A stretch of 64,000 nucleotides of DNA, taken from NCBI RefSeq assembly GCF_010015445.1, contig NC_053134.1:11205265-11269264 (forward strand). Direction: 5' to 3'. The notes beneath the pieces were generated by a model. It was given only the letters and a program-made list of their open reading frames with translations, was not told where the DNA came from and did no database searches. This document shows, piece after piece, positions 40,101-54,600 of this stretch (positions are counted from its first letter, which is position 1; each line of letters opens with the position of its first letter). Both the position numbers and the translations under genes were made by a program. Source of the stretch: Perca fluviatilis. Lineage: Eukaryota > Chordata > Actinopteri > Perciformes > Percidae.

Positions 40101-43100
40101 ACCATGAGAACCTGCCTGTTTTCAGCATTAAGAACTGTTATTAGTATCACAGGAAAATAATTTTTCCTAATTAATGTGCATATTCATGCAATAAAGTCCA
40201 TATAATACACGAAATACAAAATAGATGAACTAATAAGTTCTTAGTCCCATCACTACAACATCCCTGTACCCAATTGTCTGCCATAAATCAAGGGCAAGGT
40301 CAAAGCTGTTAGCGGCCCTCTCATTTTTAGATTTTAAAAGCTTTATCGTTATTTTATAGCCAAATACAAAAATGAAAGTGTTGGCTGTAAACGTGCATCT
40401 CAAGCCTGTGCACTCAAAGATGTTTTTAGGGAGTGAAATGCCACTGTTATCTGTTCGGGTATTGAAAATGTTAGTGAGATTGTGTGTTTTTCTTGTCAAA
40501 GCCTCTCTTTTTATCTTTGGTGAGTCTCTTTAAAGCCATCTGAAAGCAGCAGATATTTGTTCCATTTGCAGTCTTTAACTAGAGTGATGTTGCGCACTGT
40601 CAAGGCACAATTGCACATTGTATGTAACTAGCACCCGACAGGAAACTCTGTGCTTATGTGTTCATCAAACTCATTGTAACTGATTATTCTACAGTTTCTA
40701 CTGCAAATCGTCTGGCATGTTGGAGATGGACGCATTAAAACAATTCGCACAGTTGCATGAAAAATTGTAGATTAATTAAAACTTCTCTCTCAGCTTATAA
40801 CTCTCTCAGGACAGTGTGTTCCTGCAAATCCTCTCCCAGTGTCTCCATCTAAAACAGCCACATTTGTCATTACAGTACATGTAGATGCTCTGATGAGCAA
40901 CATGATGTGAAGTTAAATGTTATAGTGATATTTCCAACAAACTAAGGAGTGTTATTTTTACAATCCTTCATTTGTGGATCATTACCAGATCACATTTATG
41001 TCGCAAAATGATGATGAAAGAGGCAAAAAAGTCAAATCTAACTGAATTAAATTTTAAATATAATTTAAAGAACTACAAAAAAAATAAAACATGCAGAAAA
41101 CTATATTGCATTTTCAATTCCATTTTAACTGCATGTGATCTTTGTATGGATCATTGTGATGACAAATAAAATAGCCTGCTATTACACAAGGAAAACATGG
41201 TGACAGTAGGATCTTCAACTGGAAGGAATAGGAGGAAAACTCACTCACTACACAGGATTCCCATACTGTAGTAGTAGTAGTGAATGTGATTTGCCATGAT
41301 CGTCACAGCCTCTAACACACTGACAACTAACAACTTTGAAATTGACATCAAGTAAAATACACACATGATATTTGTCAGTGGCTGTTAAGTCCTGATGAAA
41401 GGAGAGTACTTCCTCACCCTATTTTTCATCCATGTGATTTTACAAATTATTTAGTGTAATCAAAAACGAAATGAGCTGTATGTGTAATATATCATGTCTA
41501 ATTTCAATAGTTGTATTTTTTTATACTATTCTGGAACACTCATTATTGTCCCACAAAAGTACTACCGACCCGCTGCCAGACAATGGCTCAAACACTGATG
41601 CAGTATTAAAGCAACACATTCCCCGGGTTCACCGTCACATTAGACATTGTTTTTACCACATTGTTGGTTATTGACAGTGAAACAACAGGGTGTTTGGTGA
41701 TTCACATGGCTGATGCCAAATAGTTCTTTGTTGTTGGCACTTACAGTCAATGACTGATATGACAAATACGTGGCAAGCTGAGGTTTTATGGTGTTCAACA
41801 AGCCTGACAAATACAGTATGTGTAATATGTGCTACACAGCAATATGCTGGTTTGAATCCCACTGCCATCTAAGATATCAGAATAGTGGAATACAGTATAT
41901 GAGATGACGAACAGTACAGAATGTATATTTACAAAGAGTACTTTACAGTTGTACTCTGCAATTGTTTGCTGTTGGTAAACTAACTTTAAATTCAACAACA
42001 GTTGACTCTAAAGATTGTGTTTATGCTTGTCGGAGAAAAGAAACATGAGACAAATACAAAGAAGCACTTGAAGGTAGCTCAGTGACATGCTTGCAATACA
42101 CAAGGGAAGTGGATTTGAATCTTCTTAGATTTGTACAGCTGTGTGCTATCGTTGTCTGTGGTGTAATGTGATGATGTGCAGAGCAAGTCTAATGCTCTCG
42201 AAATCACTCAGGGATGAAGCGGCTGGCATCCCCCATAAAAAGCTTTTTCAGGCTAGATTTCATCCCTGATGGTGGAAAACGTATGTTGATAAAAACATAG
42301 TGTACTGCAAGTCAACAATACGGCACATTATGTTTTACTGCACTGGTTTAAAAAACACATATAATATGCTCCAAATATAGTAGATGTAGCATGAAGCAAG
42401 AGCTAAAAACTGCTACATTACACATACTGGCTCCTATATATGCACTCTACAAAAGCTCATTAAAAAAACAAATGCATTCAGGCTTCTATCCTTAACTTTT
42501 TTTGTGGCAAATTATACAAACATTTTTAAAGAAATGTTATTAATTGTCAGCCAGCCATGCCCTTCATATTTCAATGCAATATTTTCAAATGCTTTACATC
42601 ACTTCTCTAAATGCTGCCTGACTTTCAGTCTATCATCATCGCTGCAGAGTCCATTCATCCAATTGCACATACTGATTCTGACCTTCTTCTCTGACAGTTC
42701 TTTAGTCATTCTGCACACGCCAGAGCTCAACAACATCTTCTCTTTTCCTCTTACTAAGCCCATAGTCTGTTAACATTTTGCATGATTGGTTAAAGATCCT
42801 TTTTTTGGGTGGGATGAACACACACAAGTCTTGTTTTAACTACAGTACGTAATACTGTTTACAGTAAATAGGAGACATTACATGAATGATTCACAGTGTA
42901 TCTTAAACCATATCAAATGCCAAACGATCAACTAACCACAACAAAGAGAGGTTGCACCAACAATAGGTTATATTTGATTGAATTCCATAAGAGCTTGTGA
43001 TAAAGGTCACTTATAAAACTAATAAACACTTAACTGAATTACACAGATTAACAAGTGTGAAAAATGACAAAGTTTAACTCTTAATCAGCAGCAAACTTAT

Positions 43101-44976
43101 GATGAATAGTGTAGCCAAAGTAATTTTATTTTAATGTATAAATGGTACTTTTTTTTACCATTCATATTTTTAAACTGAACAGTAAAAAGTCCAAATGCTT
43201 ACTCATTTTACAACACCATCTGTCCATGCACACTAACAGGCAGATTTCTGTGTAACTACAACAATTGATACAATGAAAGAAAAAACAGAAGGCAGGTTTG
43301 TCTCTAACGCATCATGCCATATATAAAACAATGTGTGATATATGATCAGCAAATCAGACCTGGCCACTTGTCCTGCAGCGTAAATATTGGCACCCATTTT
43401 GATTTCATTTTATTTGACAAAAAAAATTTATATTGTACTGTCTTCACTCATGTTCACAAAAACGCTGTTAACTGTCTGGGTTTAGCTTTAGACAAACAGC
43501 TAAAATATACATTAATACAATAACATGAATTAACTGAACTAGAACTATATACAGATTTAGATGCTTGACAGGCTACAATATTCTTGTACTCAGTCCTACC
43601 CATACACTCTAAACATCCCTTGGCATTGTTACATCATTTTCCCATACATCTCAGCATACTGACCTTCCTGTTTTGTGGTTTGAGCCAGCTGTTCTCTTGC
43701 CACCTCTTGTTATTTTTCAGTCGGATACATTTCACTTATCACTAAATATGCTACTGTATTCTAAGACCAAGTAACGTTAGCTAACATTACTGGCAGTGAC
43801 ATAATGTTACAAAAGTGCAATATGCTGCTATGCTCTAAGCAGGTTTTGAGTACGTAGTGTGTTCACACTATAAAAGTCACAAATTAAAGTATAATCAAAA
43901 CAGTCAGCATGCAAAAAAAACTTTGATTTTTGAGTGTGCTGTTGATGTGCACTATTCTCCCACAATGCAAAGCACAAAGGGAATTGAGGAGCTGTTCATA
44001 GCTGGTAACAGATGAGCCTTATTGTGGCTGGTGGTGAAACCGCAGGAACACCTTACAAAACCAAATATAACAATGGATTTTTTTTGGAAAAACATTTTGC
44101 TTTCTCTCTGTGGAGTTTTACTGACAATAGCATTTTAAAGTTGCAAATTGATTGGCACCCTGTGGCGCAAGTAATTTAATAATTCCTTGTTATTATAAAA
44201 CAGTGCCATATGTTGGTTTCTTGTAAAATTACTGCAAAGATTATTAAATATAGTAGTGTACACTGTATACAATTAGTGTGGAATTGGGACACAGCTCGTT
44301 GTTTATCAATCAGGAGCATGTATGATTCTGCAGATGCATGCAACGACTTGAATAAGACTGCATTTCAACACAACATTGTTACGTTTTTATTTGTGGATCA
44401 AACTTCTTCTGTAATAGTTTTAGCCATGTTTTCATCATGGATTAAGGTTGTCAAATTAACAGTGTTTGTCCTGCTAGCATAAATGCAGCTTTACACATCT
44501 TTCCTCATGCAAATGATGGAGTAAATCTACCTCCCCATAACTGCAAGACGCCCTGTGATGTTTGTGTCTATGTTGTTTTGCAAAGTGCCAGACAGGCCGA
44601 CAGACAGACAGGAGAAGTCCTTTCGGACAGGATTCCTTCTCTAAAATAATTGTATCCAGGAAGAGCTGATTGTATGTGTGCTGGCCAGTGTGACAGTGGC
44701 TGGGATCCTGAAGCAGGTGCATTTTGGACACAGACCGCACCACTAGAGGACAGAGGGCAGGACGTGAGCGTGTGTTACTGAGAGATAAGAAAATACAGGA
44801 GAGCGATGCAGTATTTCTTTTGAGGCAGAAGGCATGAAATGAAGTGGCATGAACAGTAAATTAACAATTCAGAAGAGATTGACATTATAAATGAAATAAA
44901 ATTAGCTTTGTCTGCCACATATTTTACCCCCTGATCTCAGCCTGTTAAAATAAGAGTTAATCTAATATCATCTTAT
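37187..44976. other. Long AT-rich non-coding stretch
   Basis: No coding region, RNA gene or large repeat was recognised over nearly 8 kb. A short GTA run occurs near 41265-41280. The segment 39900-40200 has many ATTA and TAAT cores and few simple repeats and could be regulatory, but that is an impression only. Confidence 0.4.
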
Positions 44977-45492
44977 TTAAAGTGCTCATATTATGCTCTT
45001 TGGCTTTTCCCCTTTCCTTCCTATTGTGTTATATGTCTTTTTGAGCATGTTATAGGTTTACAAAGTGAAAAAGCCCAACGTCGACCCCAAAAGGACTTAC
45101 CATCTTCCAGAGAAAACCCTGTTCACCAACTGCTCCAAACAGCTCTATTGTAGTCCAGCCTTTACTTCCGTGATGAACGTGCGTCCCTTTGTAAAACACG
45201 TTATAATGCTCACCTAGCTGCTAGCGTGGCACGCTCTCATACTCTGCAACTGACTAGCTAGCAGTGCTTACTGCGCATGTGCGACTCCCAACAAAGATGG
45301 TAAAGAAGTGAGATGTCTCACTCTGTAGCTAAAACAGAGAGCTCAACACACAGGGTGAAAAGAGGAGCTGCAGCAATGTGCAGAACAACAAATATATGGT
45401 GTTTTCTGAAAATTAAACCACATAAACCTATTCTGGTACAACCTCTAAATACAATTATGAACCTGAAAATGAGCATAATATGAGCACTTTAA
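44977..45492. mobile_element. Complete non-autonomous DNA transposon (MITE), 508 bp, flanked by TTAA
   Basis: Perfect 18-bp terminal inverted repeats run AGTGCTCATATTATGCTC at 44981-44998 and its inverse at 45471-45488. Both sides are flanked by TTAA (44977-44980 and 45489-45492). The interior has no open frame of note. A TTAA duplication suggests piggyBac-type mobilisation, but the terminal bases are not the usual piggyBac CCC, and reading the ends as AAGTGC flanked by TA would fit a Tc1/mariner-type target. The intact ends and flanks indicate a fairly recent insertion. I recall similar sequences dispersed in percomorph genomes. Confidence 0.8.
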
Positions 45493-47360
45493 GAGCTTGT
45501 AAAGGATACATACATTTAAAAGAGAATCCTGCTTTTGAATTATGTTTTCTACAACTTTTGCGACTTCTTATCTTTAAAAACAATACAATAATATCTTAGA
45601 ATTACTCAAAGCAGAGGTTCAAGAGAGAATTAAACAATAATTTTGATCTCTGTGACCAGTGGTGCATTCACTGATACCACAAACAAACTGTATACACAGA
45701 ATCCGTGTCACTGAAATCTATCCTACGTTTGCATCAACCCTGAAATGTGTGTAAAAGCCTTTTTATTTCTTTCGTCTCTGGTTTGTGAATTATTGAGATG
45801 GGTTTCATTTTCTCCTCAAACCCCTCAGAGGGCAAACATGCCTTGAGTTCATGAAAAAAAGATATTTTCTCATACTGTTGGCTTCTTGTTCGCAAAACAA
45901 ATGATAGTTTTTTTTATTTTCTCTTGCTGGCATTCTTGTTGATGCACTGGTAACACATGTAAACACAAGGCTAGATCACAGAAAAACACTATTTGCCTAA
46001 TTGAAAAAAAGGACCTTGGTGATGGTGCTTTTCTCTTACAAATCCTTCACAACAAGGCAACATTTCATGGTTTAATTGTTGTTGACACAGTTTTGATTTG
46101 GCTGCCTCCGATGCTGTAGAAGGCACCGAATAATCGACATTTCTAAGCAAACAATTTGCTGACAACAGCTCTCTTTAATCTGCGTGTTATGTCTGCTGGG
46201 CCTTGTTTCAACTATGACAGCTTTACAAACAGAGAGGAGATGAAACCAGAAGGCTTAGCTTACAACTCCAACAGAACCACTTTTCATATCTCCCACGATC
46301 ACTTTCTTTTCCTTCCCTTTTCTTCTTTAGTAAATAGGCCCAGTAGCTTGCTCATCAGTTAAGACAGGAAAAGCAATGAGACAAATAGGGAGAGATATGG
46401 GAGGAGGGTGGGGAGATAATGGATGGTTTGTGACAAAAAAGACAGAGGAAGGACATGGATCTATAAGACAAAGTCGTCTCAGCCAGTCCAAGAGTCAACT
46501 GGCAGGACAGACAGGATTGTAAATTGCCCTTAGTGCATATTTCTCATCCCAATCTCTGGTAATTGGACCTGAACATCGGTGATTAATAGCCCGGGCCATC
46601 TTTGATTTGGTGGCTCCTGACTGCTGTGTGGCACCTGGAATTAAGACTGGCATCCAGTGGGGAGGGATGTTGGCAACATTTTCTCTCTTTTTTTTGTCTA
46701 AACCTGTCTGACTTTATATTCCACTTATACATTTTTAATCATTTAATGACACCTATTTTACCTTAGTATGAGCTTTTTATAACAGATAGAATACAAAGCT
46801 TAGTCATGAATAGTAATGTATGCCTTTGGTTCTTTTGTTCTTACTTGCAAAACCTACTTTGTTTCATCTATCAACCACAGAGAAAGTCATAGACAATAAG
46901 GGTACTCCTCCCGTGTCTAATTGAAAACAATGTCTTCTAGGCTGAAGCTGTTTAAATTTGAATTTTTTATTTCTGTCACCCTGTTTCAGGTCAGTTTGCA
47001 TTAACAACCCCTGGTCATTCCTTCAGAGTGTTTCATTTGAAGACGAAAACAACGAGCTGTGCTTTTGTAAATAATGTGCCTTGTGTTAAAAATCAACATC
47101 CAAAAGGGATACATTTATGTTTTATATGTTTTTGTTTCCTGATTGTGCTCGCTATCATTGTATTAACCAGCCAGAAAGCCATTAGTTCTATGTTCATGGA
47201 GTTTGAGTACTTGTTTTCGTAAATCCACTTGTTCAAAGCAGTCACTAGCAGTCAATAGCAGTTACCATTCTGTCATCGGCAGATAGGGATTACGCCTGCT
47301 GCTAGGGCTGTCCGTTTTTCAAAAAGTCAAGTTGGAACAAACATAATTTGTTCAAACTAT
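45493..47360. other. Non-coding stretch; one segment resembles conserved regulatory DNA
   Basis: No coding region is supported. The segment 46500-46680 (mixed composition, GGTGATTAATAGCCCGGGCC core near 46578-46597) reads like a conserved element, but this cannot be tested here. Confidence 0.35.
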
Positions 47361-47800
47361 TCAATTCAATTCAATTTTATTTATAGTATCAAATCATAAC
47401 AAGAGTTATCTCGAGACACTTTACAGATAGAGTAGGTCTAGACCACACTCTATAAATTCCAAAACCCCAACAATTACAGTAATTCCCTCAAGAGCAAGCA
47501 TTAGCAGTGGCTATTGCGACAGTGGCGAGGAAAAACTCCCTTTTAGGAAGAAACCTCGGCAGACCCAGACTCTTGGTAGGCGGTGTCTGACGTGGCCGGT
47601 TGGGGTTGTGATGAACAGTGGTAAATAATAGTCACATTAAAGATAATGGAACAGTGACTTTGAAGGTCATCGTGGAAGTTCATGTCATAGCAGGGCAACT
47701 AAAGCGAATGTAAACCATGTAGCATGAACAACAATTCCAATGAGCTGTATAACTTGCTATCTTACAGGTGCTGGCCTTTTGACGAAGTCCTGAGGATGAG
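47361..47800 (+). mobile_element. Dispersed fish interspersed repeat (TCAATTCAATTCAATTTTAT start)
   Basis: It begins with a short TCAAT repeat and TTTATTTATAGTATCAAATC, continues GAGACACTTTACAGATAGAG, and contains GACAGTGGCGAGGAAAAACT with CCCTTTTAGGAAGAAACCTC. From memory this combination occurs in many copies across percomorph genomes. I cannot assign the superfamily from the sequence, and the right limit is approximate. Confidence 0.6.
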
Positions 47801-48689
47801 TATGACGGAAAGTAGGCAGTCAGAAGAAGTTGTACAGTTAACGTTGCTGCACTCGTTTCTGGTGCCTCCGCTGCCTCTTGGCTGGCAAGCTAGAAGGTGA
47901 GTCCTCACATTTATTGTTGGCGAGCACAGCAGCTGCTTTTTACAAAGTCGACAAACAGTGTTACAGTATCTTTGTTGGTAATTTTAATCCATGGTGTAGA
48001 ACGCAATATACTTCAACACACTTATCAGATGCTCCGGTGTCTTGATCATCACAGCTTTGCTCGCTAGTGTCCTCCTCGAGGTTTACTTTATTTAGTAAAT
48101 AGAGTAATAGATCAAGTGAATCAGGTGAATTTTAAGAGTGCCCTTTGCTAGACTACAAGGCAAATTATTTCAGCCTGTTTTGATGGTAACAATACACTGA
48201 CTGTTTGCTTTAAGCTACAGTCTCCAGTGCAAAGTTGTGTCTCTCCTTTCCATTGCCAGGTCTCAGCCGGTCAATCACACACTGACACACCTCTTCACAA
48301 GTTCAGAAGAAAATGAACTATCCCCAACACCTTTTTTCTATATACTAACTGAACTAATAATTAGAAATTACTTCGGTACAATATTTGACTTCATGTTTTC
48401 ATTTGGACCTTAAATGAGAGACTGTCGTGGGAGTGCTTTATATGTTACAACAATTGGTCTTTATTGTGCTATATCAGCAGCTGGTGTTTGTCCATACAGT
48501 ACATCCTGTAGTGACTTGTTATCTTATGTTATGTTATGTGAAATTTTTCATCAAGAGACAAATGTAGTGAGCTAGATAGTGTGAACAGTTTTTCTGAGGT
48601 CTATTTTTGGAGATAGTCACTGTGGCTGCCTCATACACTGAGCCGTCATTCAACATACTTTTGAACTAATAGATGTTCACTGTGGTTTA
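47801..48689. other. Non-coding flank of the minisatellite
   Basis: Unique-looking DNA. Isolated words of the array such as CAACATACTTTTGAAC appear from about 48650, so the array boundary is gradual. Confidence 0.4.
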
Positions 48690-51600
48690 AAACATACTAT
48701 TACATATACTATGACTTTGTTATCACTTTTGTGATTGTGTTTTTTCGACATACTATGGCTTATTTACTATTTTTTTCAACATACTATACTATGATTTTTC
48801 CTCACTTTTTTCGACATGTTATGCTGACTTTTTTATTACTTTTTTTGACATGCTATACTATGACATTTTTATCACTTTTTTCGACATACTATACTATGGC
48901 TTTTTTATCACTTTATTCGACATACTATACTATGGCTTTTTTATCACTTTTTTCGACATACTATACTATGACTTTTTTATCACTTTTTTCGACATACTAT
49001 ACTATGGCTTTTTGATCACTTTATTCGACATACTATACTATGGCTTTTTTATCACTTTTTTCAACATACTATACTATGGCTTTTTCCGACATATACTTTG
49101 GCTTTTTGATCACTTTATTCAACATACTATACTATGGCTTTTTGATTACTTTTTTCGACATACTATACTATGGCTTTTTTATCACTTTTTTCGACATACG
49201 ATACTATGGCTTTTTTATCACTTTATTCGACATACTATAGCTTTTTTTATCGCTTTATTCGACATACTATACTATGGCTTTTTTCGACATACTATACTAT
49301 GGCTTTTTGATCACTTTATTCGACATAATACACTTTAGCTTTTTTCGACATACTATACTATGGCTTTTTTATCACTTTTTTCGACATACTATACTATGGC
49401 TTTTTTATCACTTTTATTCGACATACTATACTATGGCTTTTATTATCGCTTTTTCACATAATATACTATGGTTTTTTCACATACTATACTATGGTTTTTT
49501 ATCACTTTATTCGACATATACTACACTTTTAGTTTTTTCGACATACTATACTATGGCTTTTTATCACTTTTCGACATACAATACTATGGCTTTTTATCAA
49601 TTTTATTCGACATACTATACCATGGTTTTTTATCACTTTATTCGACATACTATACTATGGCTTTTTCACATACTATACTATGGTTTTTATCACTTTTATT
49701 CAACATAATATACTATATTTTTTGCACATACCATACTTATGGTTTTTTATCACTTTTTTCAACATAATATACTATGTTTTTTTTCGACATACTCATACTA
49801 TGGTTTTTTTTAATTTTATTCATTATACCATACTTATGGTTTTTTTTATCACTTTTATTCGACATACTATACTATGGCTCTTTTATCACTTTTATTTGAC
49901 ATACTATACTCATGGTTTTTTCGACATACTATACTATGGTTTTTATCAATTTTCTGACATACTATACTCATGGCTTTTTATCACTTTATTCACAATACTA
50001 TACTATGGTTTTTATCACTTTATTGACATAATTATACTTTTTACATACTATTTACATAATACTTATAATTTTATCGTTTACATAATATACCAGTTTTTAT
50101 CACGTTTCTTCGACATACCATACTATGGTTTTGACCTACTATACTATGCTCTTTTACACTTTTGACCATACCTATACTATGGCTTTTTCGTTACACTATA
50201 CTATACGGACACTTTATCCTCGATTATACCATAATTATGGTTTTTATCACTTTTTCGACATAATCATACCTATGGTTTTTGACATACTTCATACTATGGT
50301 CTTTTCTCACTTTTATTCAACATACTATACTATGGCTTTTTTCGACATAATTATACTATGGCTTTTTACACTTTTATTCGACATAATATACTTATGCTTT
50401 TTATCACTTTTTTTCGACATACTATACTATGGCTTTTTTATCACTTTTTTCGACATAATTATAATATGGTTTTTATCATTTATTCAACATACTATACTAT
50501 GGCTTTTATTAATTTTTCGACATACTATACTATGTCTTTTATCACTTTTATTCGATAATTATACTCATGGTTTTTCGACATCTATACCATGCTCTTTTTC
50601 ACTTTTTCACATACTATACTATGGTTTTTATCACCTTTATCGACATACTATACTATGGTTTTTATCACTTTATTCAACATAATATACTATTTTTGACATA
50701 CTCATACTATGGCTCTTTTTTCACTTTATTCGACATACTATAACTGTTTTTTTCGACATACTATACTACATGGTTTTTATCACTTTACATAATATACTAT
50801 GGTTTTTTATCTTTTTTCGACATACTATACATGGTTTTTCCTTTCGAATATATTATAATATGGTTTTTATCACTTTTATTCACATACCTATACTATGGCT
50901 TTTTATACATTTTTTCGACATAATTATACTATGGCTCTTTTATCAATTTATTCGACATAATTATACTATGTTTTTTCGACATAATTATACTATGGTTTTT
51001 ATCAATTTTATTCGACATAACCATACCATGGCTTTTTATCATTTTATTCGACATAATTATAATTATGGTTTTTATCACTTTTTCGACAACTATAATATTT
51101 TGGACACACTATAATTCTTTATCACTTTATTCATAATTATACTATATTTTTTTCAACATACCATACCATGTTTTTATCACTTTTCCGCATAATATACTTA
51201 TTTTTTATCACTTTATTCAACATACTATACTATGGTTTTAAGACATAATTATACTATGGCTTTTTATCACTTTTTTCGCCACATACCATACTATGGCTTT
51301 TTTCGACATACTATACTATGGCTTTTTATCACTTTATTCCACATAATTATACCATGGCTTTTATCACTTTTTTCGACATACTATACTCATATTATTTTTC
51401 ACTTTTTCACATAATATACTTGGTTTTTATCACTTTTTCTCAACATACTATACTGTTTTTTCTTTTTCGACAACTATATTTTTTACACTTTTATTCGACA
51501 TACCATACTATGGCTCTTTATCACTTTTATTCGACATACCATACTATGGTTTTTTGACATACCATAATTATGGTTTTTCAACTTTCACATAACAATACCA

Positions 51601-54600
51601 TTTTTTTTCACCTTCTTTTTACAAATTTTTCACCAATTTTTACAATTTTTTTCATATCTATATTTTCACTTTTTCACATAATTATACTATGGTTTTTTTC
51701 ACATACCATAACCATGGTTTTTTCACTCTTTATCCAACATAATTTATACTATGGTTTTTTATTATTTTTCAAAATTATATACTATGGTTTTTTATCACTC
51801 TTTCGACATAATATAATATGGTTCTTAATCCTTTTCCGACATACCATATTATATTTTTTTCGACTCTATACTTGGCTTTTTATATTTTTTTCACATACAT
51901 AATATTTTTTTCACTCCTCGACATAATATACATGTTTTTCCACTATACTATTTTTTCTTTTAACATACCATACAATTTTTTTATATATAATTATTTTTTT
52001 TTAACCATATTTCATTTTCACATAAATACTTTTCATCGCTTTTTTTCACTTTTCTCACATAATTATAATTTTTTTTCGAACATAATTATACCATGCTTTT
52101 TCACTTTTTCACATAAATACCTTATTTACGATACCATAATTATTATGGTTTTTATCACTTTTTTCAACATACATACTATGTTTTATCACTCTTTTTCACA
52201 TAATATAATTATGGTTTTTATCATTTCGACATAAAACTATGTTTTTTTTCAGACATACCATAGTTTTAAAACCAACCAGTTTTTTCGATAACACCATGGT
52301 TTCACTTTTTTTCACCATACTATACTTATGGCTCCTTTTCCACATACCATACTATGGTTTTTATCACTTTCAACATACCTATATTTTTCGACATACCATA
52401 CTCATGGTTTTTACACTTTATCCAACATACTATACTATTATTTTCACTAATTTATACTATGGTTTTTTTTACACTCTGACATAATACAGTTTCCCAAATA
52501 CAGGTTACATAATCTTCCAACTATACCAGGTTTTTTCTTATTATTTTTATATTTCACTACTTGGTTTTTGACATTTTTAATAGTCTTTTTTCTAATATAC
52601 AATATGGTTTTTTTATAATTTTATCCGACATATATATGTTCACTTTATAACTGTTTTTTTCGACATAATTATACCATATGGTTTTTATCACTTTATTCAC
52701 ATAATTATACTATTTTTTTATACTCTTTCAAATACTATAATACCATGGTTTTATCCTTTATTCAACATACATACTCATTTTTCCCACCATTCCACTAAAC
52801 AGCATACCACGAACTACGCCATAAGTTTACAATTATACATTTTTTCTTTCACAATATTTTTTTCAACACAATATACCATTTTACCACTTTTACAAATAAC
52901 CATGTTTTTTCATAATTTTACTTTTCCACATACCATACCATGGCTTTTTTTCACTACTATATTTTTTCACTCAAACAAATAATCTTTTTATAATTTCCTT
53001 AATATTTTTATACATAATATGTTTTTATTAACAAATTAAATATCTTTTTATCACTCTTTTCCAACATACCATACTTATGGTTTTTTCGACATAATTATAC
53101 TCATGGTTTTTTCACTTTTTCGACATACCATACCATGCTTTTTTCTTACATATTATAATTTATGGTTTTTTATCAATTTTCCATACTCCATCACAACTAT
53201 ACTCAGTTTTTTCACTTTTATCTGACATACCATACTATAGTTTTTTTCGACATATAATTATACTATGGTTTTTATCACTTTTTCCGACATATTATAATTA
53301 TGGTTTTTATCACTTTTATTCACAACTATACTAAGTTTTTATCACTTTTTTCATACTATACTATGGCTTTTTTCTCAAACAATTATACTTATGGTTTTTA
53401 TCATTTTTTCTATATTAATATACTATGGTTTTTATACTTTATTCAAATACTATACTCATTATTTTTCTTTCAACATACTTACCTTATTTTTGTCTTTTTC
53501 AACATAATACTATGTTTTCATTTTTTTCCATACAATATACCAATGGTTTTTTATCATTTACCCATACTATACTATTTTTTTATATTTTTCACATAATTAT
53601 ACTATATTTACATATATATGTATAATTATACATGTTTTACTTTTTCGAATACCATACCATGTTTTTTTCGACCTTACTATACTTTTTTTTATACTATTCT
53701 CATACAAATGCTACCAATTATACCATTTTTTTTTTTCACATACCATACTATGGTTTTTTAATCACTATACTCATACTAATGCTTTTTATCATTTTTTTCT
53801 CACACATAATATAATTATGGTTTACGACATAAATACTATGTTTTTTATACTTTTTTCTCGACATATTATATGTTTTCTTTTTCACATACCATACTATGGT
53901 TTCCAACATAAAACTTTTTCTTATAATATATTCTATTTAACTATACTTTGCAACATACTATTTTTCTCACATACATAGGCATACCTTTTTATCCGTAATT
54001 ATACCATGGCTTTTTCGACATCATACTTTATTTTATACCATAATCGTTTTTCAAACAATATTTTTTTCAACACCATATATACTGGTTTTTATACTTTTCC
54101 AAAATATGTTTTTCTTCCGACATACCTAAATGCTTTTCCCATAACTACTATGTTTTTTACACTCTTTTCACATATATTTTTTATTCCATACTATAATGTT
54201 TTTATAATAATGTTTTTTCACATACACTATACTATTTTTTCACTTTATCCGACAATAATACTATGGCTTTTTGACCATAATTATACTATGCTTTATCACT
54301 TTATCCAACATAATTTATACTCATGGTTTTTTCCATAATTATATACTATTTTTTTACATAATATTTTTTTCAACTTTTCCGACATACCATACCATGTTTT
54401 TATCTTTTCAACATACCATACCATGGTTTTTAACACATACCATACCATTTTTTTATCCTTTTTCGAATATTACCATGGTTTTTTACATATTCGCATATTA
54501 TACCATTTATTTCAATACCATAATTATGTTTTTACATTTATACACTTTGAATAATTATACCATGGTTTTTTCTTACATACATACTATGCTTTTCACTCAC

